Part shown: positions 56,315 through 64,000 of the stretch, piece after piece | Numbering within the stretch: position 1 is the first letter of the stretch | Layout of the letters: each line of letters starts with the position of its first letter | Source of the DNA: an uncultured Bartonella sp. | GTDB taxonomy: Bacteria > Pseudomonadota > Alphaproteobacteria > Rhizobiales > Rhizobiaceae | Reading direction: 5' to 3' | NCBI GenBank assembly: GCA_946478235.1 | Contig: CAMLBF010000005.1 | Span: 1-64,000 of the forward strand | DNA: 64,000 bases | The notes under the pieces: generated by a model | The model's input: the letters and a program-made list of their open reading frames with translations, nothing else | Databases searched by the model: none | Told to the model about the DNA's origin: nothing | Program-made: the position numbers and the translations under genes

Positions 56315-56338
56315 AAAATCATCAATATTAGCGTTTAA

Positions 56339-56662
56339 TTACTTAACGCCTTCCTTGATCCAATCAGCCAAACGGCTTTTTGGAGCTGCGCCAACCATAT
56401 TTGACACAACTTCACCATTATTGAACATCAACAATGTTGGTATGGAACGAACACCAAACTGGGTAGCCAGTTCTGGGTTTTCGTCAATATTAATTTTGGC
56501 AATTTTAACTTTGTCCTGCAATTCAGCGGCTATTTCATCTAGTGATGGTGCTATCATTTTACATGGACCACACCATTCCGCCCAAAAATCCACAACAACA
56601 GGTGTTGATGATTGTAACACATCACTTTCAAAATTGTTTGTATCGACTTTTACAGTGCTCAT
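56339..56662 (-). CDS. trxA: thioredoxin
   Basis: 107 residues, normal thioredoxin 1 length. Active site WCGPCK with Cys31 and Cys34, preceded by VVVDFWAE; the cis-proline loop [11 protein letters not shown] is present. It reduces protein disulfides in the cytoplasm. The ATG at 56662 has aaagga upstream and matches the family start MSTVKVD; the frame is open 54 codons into addA without support. It lies 82 bases after addA on the same strand. Confidence 0.98.
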   Translation of the reverse strand: MSTVKVDTNNFESDVLQSSTPVVVDFWAEWCGPCKMIAPSLDEIAAELQDKVKIAKINIDENPELATQFGVRSIPTLLMFNNGEVVSNMVGAAPKSRLADWIKEGVK

Positions 56663-56744
56663 GGATTTATCCTTTTTGATTCTTATTTCTGTAAATTTGG
56701 CGTGCCCAACTGTATCCGTCAAGTGCAAGCCGTTTGATCTCATA

Positions 56745-59700
56745 TTAGCTATGTAAATTGTTGCTTTCTTTATAGAGCATATTATCCAATTTTTCGGCAT
56801 CCAGTTCAAAGACTTTTGGCCCATCGCTATAAATTAAAAGGGTTTTCATCATTTTTTCCGGATGAATTGCCTTTAACAAATTGCGATAAAGTGCCATTTG
56901 CAGCAGATAACTTGTTGGTATTTGCTCTTCGCTACTTGGTACCCGACCGGTTTTAAAATCTCCTAGAATGATTGTTTCACCGGCATCATTTAATCGGTCG
57001 ATCTGGCCGGAAACAGCATATTTTTTTCCTTTTATCTCAACGATACCCATTAATGCAACTTCCGCACGTGATTCTGGTACAAATAATGGTTGTAAAGTTG
57101 CGTCATCCATAACTTTAAACACTTGGTCAAACGCATCTTTCCGCTGGTTATCGGTCCAGTCCAATGCTGTCTTTTCCAAGTATTTCAGTGCCAGTTCTCG
57201 CCGCTCTGTTTCTTTACATTGTGGCAGATATTGTAGTAAACGGTGAATGACATTACCACGCTCGATAGCAAATAACGCATTTTCGGGCTTTTCCCCTAAC
57301 ACCGGCGATATATTGAGCTGTTTTTGGTCGGCTGGAATATCATCATCAATATCTAAAGTAGCACCAGATGGTGTCAAAGGCTTTGGCAATTCCGCTTCTG
57401 CTGCAACATGGCGTTGAAAGTATGAAGGCAAAACCGGTAATGCATCTGCAGATTCGTCTACTCTATCGGTCAAGTCGCGCGGCTTTTTCACATTATCAGC
57501 GTAAAAACACCAAGCGGCTATTTCTGGTGATGGCCCCGAAATTTCTTGTGAAACCGGCTTTAAAGCTTTACTGACAAGATCACTCCAAGTCCCATCAACT
57601 TTATGTTGCCCACGATACCCACAGACAATCAATCTATCTTCCGCGCGTGTCATGCCAACATATAATAAGCGCCGATATTCCTCATTAGCCTTTTCTTTAA
57701 GCGTATTTATGTAATTTTCAGCCAATGATATTTTATAGTCTTTGCTTGGTTGCCAGAAAAATCCAATATGATTGTTGTCACCTATTTGTAAAAGCTTTGG
57801 CTCATGTTGCACGTTCCATACACGGGAACCGGAATCGACCAAAAACACAACCGCGCTTTCCAAACCTTTCGCGGCATGAACCGTCATTATGCGAACCTCT
57901 TCGCGATTTTGATCAAGCTCACGCTTAATTTCCGGGTCAGAAATTGTCAGTGTTTCCAAAAAAGCTTGCAGCCCCGGCAAACCTGTTTTCTGTATGGAAA
58001 GCGTGTAATCCATAAATGCATCCAGCACGTCACTTGCTTCTGAACCAAGGCGAGCAAGAATTCTGGCACGGCCCTTGTCATCACTCAAAACATGGCTATA
58101 AAACTCGAACACTGGGGTTTTGTCAGCGATATTGCGATATTTTGTCAGCAGAGTGACAACATCGTTGTAACTTGCCTTATCGGCAGCATGGCTTTTCAAA
58201 CTCTGATAAAGCGAGCCTTCACGACCATAGGCAATATGGTACAGGTCTTCTTCATTCAAATTAAACAATGGACTTTTTAATACCGCAGCCAAAGACAAAT
58301 CATCTTGTGGCTGCAACACAAAACGTGCAAGCGCCATCAAGTCACGCACGGCAATATGACTTGTCAAATGCAACCTATCTGCCCCTGCCACCGGAACATT
58401 ATAGTTTTTTAATGCTTTGGCCAATGCTGGCACAAACTGGTCGCGTTTTCTCACCAGAACCATAATGTCACTGGCTTTTATCATACGCCCTTGTCCAGGC
58501 AGGATTTCACCCTGTTTAAGCCATTGTGTAATTGTTTTGGCAATTTCATCAGCCAACCGTACAGCTGGTGCATGCAGTTGATCCACCGGTTGGCGCCAAT
58601 CTTCCGGTTCGTCCACACTAGATGGTGTCAATGTATCCCAGATGATGATTTCACCTGGATCATTTGCACGAACTGGTTGGTGCACAGTTTTGATGTTTTC
58701 AGCCGACAATCCCTTGTAATTTTCCGGCGTGCTAAACACAAGATCAACGCCTTGCAAGACATCTGCCGTTGACCGAAAAGAAAAATTTAGCCTGATACGA
58801 TTGAAAACGCGATTGGCAGCCTTTGCCTTTTTTTCAATAATGCGGCCATTATAGTCAAAATCTTCTGGCACCGCACCCTGAAAAGAATAGATTGATTGCT
58901 TTTCATCGCCCACTGCAAAGACCGTGCGATCAACTTCGCGTTGTCCTTCTCCGGCATAAAATTCTTGTGCCAAAAGCTGGATAATTTTCCATTGAGCCGG
59001 ACTTGTATCCTGTGCTTCATCTACTAGAATATGATCAATACCGCGATCAAGCTTATATTGCACCCAAAGGCCTGCCCCATCACGCTGCAAAAGATTTAAT
59101 GTCCGTTCTATCAGATCATCAAAATCAAGTAGGCCATCTGCTTTTTTTAGTTTCTCATAGCGCTGCAACAATTGATAACACAATAAAAATGCAGCCTCAT
59201 TCAAAGGCAGCAAACGTATACGGCGTATTTTATCGGTAAAATATTGCAGTTTAACCTGACGGTCGGTCAAATTATTCTCAAGGTCTGGCCATTTAGCCAA
59301 CAGTGCCTTGGACGCAAGATTTGAAATGGACCTCGGTTTGTCTTTTGTAAAATATGCATCGACAATTGTGTCAACAATATCGTCGTTTTGTGCCTGTTGA
59401 ACAGACAATAATTTTTCTACAAACTTCTGGCTGTAACTATGTCCATGTTGCTGAAATTGTTCAATTTCATCAGCTGAAAAGAATGCCGCTTCCCGAATTT
59501 TTACGAGAATATCTTGTTCCGTATCTGCATCATTCAATTGTAGAAGTCTTTTAAGATACTGGCTTCCTTCCTTGCTTATGACCATAGGCAAAAAATGATT
59601 GAGTGCTTGTCTTTTTTCGATCGCCTCGGATAACAAATTATCAAGGCCGGTTTCCCCAACGGTTTTTAAAACAAGCATTAAAGCGTCGGATAACGCCCTA

Positions 59701-60224
59701 TCGGTTCGCAAATAAGCCTTTTCCAACACATAACGGCGCGCACTTTGCAACAATTCATCACGTTGCAAATCGTCCATCAACTCGAAATGGCCTGCAATGT
59801 TTGCTTCCAAAGGAAACTGGTGTAGCAGGCTTTCACAAAAAGCATGAATGGTTTGTATTTTTAAACCACCGGGCGTTTCAAGTGCGCGGGCAAAAAGGCG
59901 ACGAGCTTCAGCCAATTGTTTTTGCTGTGGCCTTTTCCCTTCCAAACGTAAAAGCTCTTTGGAAAGTGTTTCATCATCAAACTCTGTCCAGCCAGACAAG
60001 GTTTTGAATATACGCGTTTGCATAACTGCAGCCGCAGCCTTGGTATAAGTTAGGCATAAAATACGGGAAGGTTCCGTGCCATTGAGCAAAAGCCTGATAA
60101 CGCGTTCTGTCAAAACATGGGTTTTGCCTGAACCTGCATTGGCAGAAACCCATACACTATTTGATGGATGGGCTGCCTTACCTTGTGCATCGGTTGCATC
60201 TTTAGGAATAATCAAAGCGCTCAT
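56745..60224 (-). CDS. addA: double-strand break repair helicase-nuclease AddA
   Basis: 1159 residues. UvrD-type superfamily 1 helicase with Walker [19 protein letters not shown] near the start, [24 protein letters not shown] and [16 protein letters not shown]. The C-terminal PD-(D/E)XK nuclease has ILGDFKTGR (about 1095). With AddB it resects DNA ends and loads RecA, replacing RecBCD in alphaproteobacteria. Its ATG overlaps the addB stop by four bases. Confidence 0.97.
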   Translation of the reverse strand: MSALIIPKDATDAQGKAAHPSNSVWVSANAGSGKTHVLTERVIRLLLNGTEPSRILCLTYTKAAAAVMQTRIFKTLSGWTEFDDETLSKELLRLEGKRPQQKQLAEARRLFARALETPGGLKIQTIHAFCESLLHQFPLEANIAGHFELMDDLQRDELLQSARRYVLEKAYLRTDRALSDALMLVLKTVGETGLDNLLSEAIEKRQALNHFLPMVISKEGSQYLKRLLQLNDADTEQDILVKIREAAFFSADEIEQFQQHGHSYSQKFVEKLLSVQQAQNDDIVDTIVDAYFTKDKPRSISNLASKALLAKWPDLENNLTDRQVKLQYFTDKIRRIRLLPLNEAAFLLCYQLLQRYEKLKKADGLLDFDDLIERTLNLLQRDGAGLWVQYKLDRGIDHILVDEAQDTSPAQWKIIQLLAQEFYAGEGQREVDRTVFAVGDEKQSIYSFQGAVPEDFDYNGRIIEKKAKAANRVFNRIRLNFSFRSTADVLQGVDLVFSTPENYKGLSAENIKTVHQPVRANDPGEIIIWDTLTPSSVDEPEDWRQPVDQLHAPAVRLADEIAKTITQWLKQGEILPGQGRMIKASDIMVLVRKRDQFVPALAKALKNYNVPVAGADRLHLTSHIAVRDLMALARFVLQPQDDLSLAAVLKSPLFNLNEEDLYHIAYGREGSLYQSLKSHAADKASYNDVVTLLTKYRNIADKTPVFEFYSHVLSDDKGRARILARLGSEASDVLDAFMDYTLSIQKTGLPGLQAFLETLTISDPEIKRELDQNREEVRIMTVHAAKGLESAVVFLVDSGSRVWNVQHEPKLLQIGDNNHIGFFWQPSKDYKISLAENYINTLKEKANEEYRRLLYVGMTRAEDRLIVCGYRGQHKVDGTWSDLVSKALKPVSQEISGPSPEIAAWCFYADNVKKPRDLTDRVDESADALPVLPSYFQRHVAAEAELPKPLTPSGATLDIDDDIPADQKQLNISPVLGEKPENALFAIERGNVIHRLLQYLPQCKETERRELALKYLEKTALDWTDNQRKDAFDQVFKVMDDATLQPLFVPESRAEVALMGIVEIKGKKYAVSGQIDRLNDAGETIILGDFKTGRVPSSEEQIPTSYLLQMALYRNLLKAIHPEKMMKTLLIYSDGPKVFELDAEKLDNMLYKESNNLHS

Positions 60225-63200
60225 TCGTCACCTGCTGCTTCTATCCCCGATGACCACTCCATGACCCGTGCCAAATGGTCGTAATCCCCTTCATAATTGG
60301 TCAATGGCGGCATTGCCCGCGATAAATATCCCACCTTCGGATCTTTATAATAATTCATAAGCTCAACCAATCTTGCCCATGCTTCCTCGGAAAGTTGCTG
60401 AACCGAATCTTTAATCATTTTATCGAGTGATTGTTCGATCACTTCGCCTTTTGATGTCAGGCGGATATAAGCCAATTTTGTCGGAACTACATTTTTACAA
60501 CCTTCAAAAGCATTACGCGTCAATAGGGCCGCTTCAAGTGCAAGTTGCGGCGCCATAAGTGTTGCTGCCTGTTTTGGTGAAGGTGTACTGCCTGTTTTGA
60601 AATCCAATATTTCGGCGTTTTTTCCATCAAGAATATCAATCCTATCTGCCCGTCCAGATAAGGTAACACTGGTATCATCAATTTGTGTCGCACGTGCCGA
60701 GATTTCTACAAAGCTTTCGTGTTTTGCCAATCCCCTTTCCCAATCAATAATCGAGGGTGCCAAACTTTCAAAGCGCGGCCACCATATAGCTTCCACCTCG
60801 ATTGGTAATTGCATACGGTCAAATTCTGCGCGTGCAAATTCCAGCAACTGTGCTAAGGCCGCTGGTGACGCCGGATTGATATTCTGCTCGACCAAACCAG
60901 CCACGATCGCATGATATAACGTTCCACGTTCAGCAACAGAGGGGTCATGGATTAAGTCGTCCAACGGCTTTAACCGTAAAACCTTCTTTGCATAAATGGC
61001 GTATGGGTCACGTCGCAATGTTTCAATTTCAGTAACCGAAAAATGTTTCGGACGCGCGGCAAGGGGTGGCTTGGGGCAAGGTTGCGTAACAAAATCAACC
61101 GTGTTTAAGTGATCAAGCTCACGTGCCCAATGGACATATGTTTGTCCACGATGCCGCATATGCTTCGTTATTTTTTGCCCCACCACTGTTTCAAGCCGTT
61201 GTAACCAACGGGACGGAACCGATGGCGCATTATCTGCCCGTAATGAGCGGCTCATAATAACCTGATTTGCGCCCATAGCCATTTGAAAATCATGTGCGGC
61301 AAGACCAGTGCGACGCTCGGGTGGATCCAAGGTCAATGTCATTTTCATTGGGCGCGACATGAAAGGATCATTGCGCGTTGAGGCTGGCCATGAGCCTTCA
61401 TTCAACCCACCGATGACCATAGTATCAACCGTTTGCAAGCGTGATTCCAAAGCACCCCAAATAAACAATCTCGGGTGTCCACCTGCGGCCGGACTTACCG
61501 AGCGGACAGCCATTAATGCTTGAAAAATTGCTGGCCATTCTGAAATATCAAAAGTTAATCCCGATTTATCTGCAACAAGGTCACGCAAAAAAGCCGCCAT
61601 GGCTTTGCCGCTCTCTCCTGCATATAATGCAGCAACGGACGCATCTTCATCACGACCAAAATTTTCAAAAATTTCTGTCGTAACCCGTGCCGCTTCATTG
61701 ATTGATACCGGCTTTGTTTGTTGCATAAGCGCTATCATGGGCGATACGGACTGAACAAGACTAGCAGCAAGATCACGCGATGCTTCAATAGTCTGCTGGT
61801 TTATTGTCACATAATCATCATTGCTTGTTAAAAGGCTCAAAATACGGGCTTCAACAAATTGGTCACATAAAGACAGATTAACCCTGCCTGTGCCGCCACG
61901 AAGTGCAAAAAGCTCGAAATGTTCAGCCCATTGTCGCAACTGACCACGTGGCATACCAAGTGATGTAAGCGGATGTTTCAAAAGCGATAAAAACGCCATT
62001 GGATCGCCAGGGTGAAATAAGCTTTCCAGAATAAGCCGCAATAATGTGGCTGGCTGCACTTCTGTCAGCGGAACACCACCGGAATCGTTTGCTTCAATGC
62101 CAAAACGGTTAAGTTCTGCAACAACACGGCGTGCCAGATTACGGTCACCCGTGACAAGTGCAGCGGTTTTTTCAGGGTTTTCAATTGCGTGGCGCAAACT
62201 AACAGCAATAGCCAAAGCTTCTTCACGTTCATTTGCCGCTTCTATCAAGGTAAGATCGACAAAAACTTCGTCATATCCCTCGCGTGAAAGGTCTGACCAG
62301 TTATCGGTTGTGGCTGCAGGGCGGAGTGCCTCAGACAGGATTTGCGCACGTTTGGCTTTCTTTTTATCAAGTTTTCCAAGCTCAACAACATTGCTGCGCT
62401 TGACTTGCAATCTTTGTAGAAGTTTTTTCAGACTATATTGCGGATGCCCGAAAATGGATGGATCTTCATGGGTTTTTTCCAATGTTTCCCATTGCTTATC
62501 GTCCATTGTCAGATCAAGCCCAGGCAATACAACAGCGCCATTTGGTAAGCGGCTGATAACTTTTAACAGATCGGCAATTGCCGGTATGGAACCGGTTGAT
62601 CCTGCCACAATAATAGGTCGTTTTGGTTGATTACGCAAAAGCCGGTCGGCCTCAATACGCATTGCCTGATTGCGCCATTCAGCTGGGTTTTCTTTTTCTC
62701 TTTCATGAAGAATTATCGGCCAATTCTTGGTGACAATTTCTAAAAAATCCAGTGTTACCTGCCACCATTCTGCCACCATATCTTGCGCAATTTCGTTCAA
62801 TTTGGACCAATCAGCCGATTCCGTTTCCACTTCATCCATCAGCCGCACCAAATCTTGCGAAAGCCAGATAGCATCAGTCGTATTGGCTGGAATGAGCACA
62901 TCTTCACTGCCAAACATCGCGCGGATATGGTCCGGCAATTTTTCACGCCATGGCCGGATTAACTGTGAAAGAAGCAATATACGCTCTAAATCACCTATTC
63001 TTGGATTGAGGGTTAAAGCATCGGCACCACTATCGAGAAAAAAGGCGGCATCTTCGTCGACATCACCAAGTGGCCTGATTGTTGGCAAAAAACTGGAATG
63101 ATTTTTGCTCATTTCAACAAAACACGAGCGCAATGCACGCGCAGCACGGCGCGTTGGAACATAAATTAATGTATCAGCCAAAACAGATTGCACATCTTCG

Positions 63201-63307
63201 GTGTTCCGATAACTTTCTACCAAACGACCAGAAAGAAGGGCATCAACAAAAGTAGGAAGGAAGGGAGCGCCTGTTGTGATGGAAAATATATTTGCTTTTT
63301 CTATCAC
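60221..63307 (-). CDS. addB: double-strand break repair protein AddB
   Basis: 1028 residues. It begins with an SF1-like fold lacking a clear Walker A. The middle part is typical of alphaproteobacterial AddB (VIGGLNEGSWPASTRNDPFMSRPM), and the C-terminal nuclease domain (about 780-980) has FSVTEIETLRRDPYAIYA and the catalytic AEILDFKTGSTP. It partners AddA. Start is GTG at 63307, overlapping the stop of the nucleotidyltransferase gene by four bases. Confidence 0.96.
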   Translation of the reverse strand: MIEKANIFSITTGAPFLPTFVDALLSGRLVESYRNTEDVQSVLADTLIYVPTRRAARALRSCFVEMSKNHSSFLPTIRPLGDVDEDAAFFLDSGADALTLNPRIGDLERILLLSQLIRPWREKLPDHIRAMFGSEDVLIPANTTDAIWLSQDLVRLMDEVETESADWSKLNEIAQDMVAEWWQVTLDFLEIVTKNWPIILHEREKENPAEWRNQAMRIEADRLLRNQPKRPIIVAGSTGSIPAIADLLKVISRLPNGAVVLPGLDLTMDDKQWETLEKTHEDPSIFGHPQYSLKKLLQRLQVKRSNVVELGKLDKKKAKRAQILSEALRPAATTDNWSDLSREGYDEVFVDLTLIEAANEREEALAIAVSLRHAIENPEKTAALVTGDRNLARRVVAELNRFGIEANDSGGVPLTEVQPATLLRLILESLFHPGDPMAFLSLLKHPLTSLGMPRGQLRQWAEHFELFALRGGTGRVNLSLCDQFVEARILSLLTSNDDYVTINQQTIEASRDLAASLVQSVSPMIALMQQTKPVSINEAARVTTEIFENFGRDEDASVAALYAGESGKAMAAFLRDLVADKSGLTFDISEWPAIFQALMAVRSVSPAAGGHPRLFIWGALESRLQTVDTMVIGGLNEGSWPASTRNDPFMSRPMKMTLTLDPPERRTGLAAHDFQMAMGANQVIMSRSLRADNAPSVPSRWLQRLETVVGQKITKHMRHRGQTYVHWARELDHLNTVDFVTQPCPKPPLAARPKHFSVTEIETLRRDPYAIYAKKVLRLKPLDDLIHDPSVAERGTLYHAIVAGLVEQNINPASPAALAQLLEFARAEFDRMQLPIEVEAIWWPRFESLAPSIIDWERGLAKHESFVEISARATQIDDTSVTLSGRADRIDILDGKNAEILDFKTGSTPSPKQAATLMAPQLALEAALLTRNAFEGCKNVVPTKLAYIRLTSKGEVIEQSLDKMIKDSVQQLSEEAWARLVELMNYYKDPKVGYLSRAMPPLTNYEGDYDHLARVMEWSSGIEAAGDE

Positions 63308-64000
63308 GCTTCTTCACCCCGCTCACGAAGCAGATCTTCGACCCTTCCAATCATATCCATTGTACCGACGGTATACCAGTTACCATGAAGCGGAAAACCA
63401 AATAGACGCCGCTCAGCAATGGCTTTGTCAAAATAGACGTTGAGCGACTGCGGTTCGATTGTTGCATCTTTAAAAATATTTGGATGCACAATAAGCGCCC
63501 CACCGTAAATAACTGCCTCTGGTATATTTGCCGGCGCACGCTTGAGCCTACCATCTTGAGATATAAGAAAATCGCCTCTTTCCGGTGCTGCCGCCTGCTG
63601 TCTTTCAACCGTCAATAACAACATATCCATTGTATCAGAATTGAAGTGATCTGCCATGGCTTGAAGATTGGATTGCCCACGATCAATCCAGAATGTATCT
63701 GCATTAAGAATATAAAATGGTTTATCACCAAGGCGTGGCAAAGCCTTGATGACGCCTCCAGCAGAATCCAGCAATTGCGACCGTTCATCTGAAATTTCTA
63801 TATGAAGATCCGAACGACTTTTTAAATGGTCTTCCACCGCATCTGCAAGATGGTGGACATTGACAATCACAGTCTCAACACCAGCATTTTTCAAACTATC
63901 CAAGGCGCGGTCCAACAAGCAACGCCCAGCTATTTCAACAAGTGGCTTAGGGGTTGTTAATGTCAATGGCCGCATACGTGTTCCAAGACCTGCGGCAAGA
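63304..64000 (-). CDS. sugar-1-phosphate nucleotidyltransferase, MurU-like (5' end outside window)
   Basis: At least 232 residues are encoded; the frame continues past the window edge, adding LAAGLGTRM before the first in-window ATG, which completes the signature LAAGLGTRMRPLT of the family. Further motifs: PKPLVEIAGR, ILNADTFWID (metal-binding Asp) and YGGALIVHP. Next to AddB in alphaproteobacteria this gene is usually the MurU-type MurNAc-1-phosphate uridylyltransferase of peptidoglycan recycling; mannose-1-phosphate guanylyltransferase is the alternative. Transcribed first in the addB-addA unit. Confidence 0.85.
   Translation of the reverse strand, partial: LAAGLGTRMRPLTLTTPKPLVEIAGRCLLDRALDSLKNAGVETVIVNVHHLADAVEDHLKSRSDLHIEISDERSQLLDSAGGVIKALPRLGDKPFYILNADTFWIDRGQSNLQAMADHFNSDTMDMLLLTVERQQAAAPERGDFLISQDGRLKRAPANIPEAVIYGGALIVHPNIFKDATIEPQSLNVYFDKAIAERRLFGFPLHGNWYTVGTMDMIGRVEDLLRERGEEA

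Larger units (their letters stand above)
55657..56338. other. long intergenic region with structured left half
   Basis: The left 240 bases hold the structured candidate RNA described separately. The right part (55900-56280) is AT-rich with no gene seen, and it ends with the trxA terminator. Confidence 0.6.

Noticed and set aside
59603-60007. 134-codon plus-strand frame opposite addA
   Set aside because: Antisense shadow of a well-supported conserved gene; composition does not look like a protein.

Overview
The window reads as a chromosome segment of a low-GC member of the Hyphomicrobiales (Rhizobiales), most like the Bartonellaceae (Bartonella and relatives). This is an inference from gene content and order: a ChvI-ChvG two-component pair followed by HPr kinase, an EIIA-Man-type protein and HPr; pckA divergent from chvI; an Hsp20 gene followed by DUF1150; class I lysyl-tRNA synthetase; and a MurU-like gene/addB/addA/trxA block. 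Intergenic DNA is very AT-rich and often long, and many genes carry clear Rho-independent terminators. No tRNA, rRNA, CRISPR array or complete insertion sequence was found.

Layout. 1-5300: an octamer tandem repeat, a small glycine-zipper lipoprotein, and four tandem paralogs of an unrecognised multi-pass membrane family. 5633-10704: pheT, pheS, a kinase-like gene, rplT and rpmI. 10843-14129: DNA repair (ada, nth) and a nitrilase-fold amidase. 14846-16320: a GntR regulator, then hsp20 (with an RpoH-like promoter and a ROSE-type RNA thermometer) and DUF1150. 16842-24067: mostly envelope genes: unknown membrane proteins, a periplasmic ClpP-fold protein, DUF992 and LTXXQ periplasmic proteins, and an EamA exporter. 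24508-28549: a second paralogous family, small membrane proteins with a probable PH-like domain, in four intact copies plus one decayed copy. 28793-32239: a lytic transglycosylase lipoprotein divergent from an autotransporter.

32261-45732 is mostly conserved: rmuC, def-fmt-truA, ppk2, an amino-acid-type binding protein, a TRIC-type channel, the ptsH/EIIA/hprK/chvG/chvI block, pckA and arfB. 45862-50885 holds a BON-LysM protein, an alkB gene whose 3' half is tandemly triplicated, a copper chaperone with a cysteine-containing partner, a stand-alone AsnC ligand-binding domain and an AraC regulator. 51154-64000: a TerB-like protein, lysK, prfC, an Xre regulator next to a strongly structured non-coding region, trxA, addA, addB and a truncated nucleotidyltransferase.

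Most worth a second look are: the alkB array, where the first copy has lost the C-terminal 2-oxoglutarate-binding arginines but an intact 3' half lies in the next repeat; the two expanded membrane families; the structured intergenic region at 55674-55897 with mutually exclusive stems; the ROSE thermometer on hsp20; the terminator-like hairpin in the pckA leader; and several degenerate intergenic minisatellites with unrelated 19, 24 and 25-bp units.
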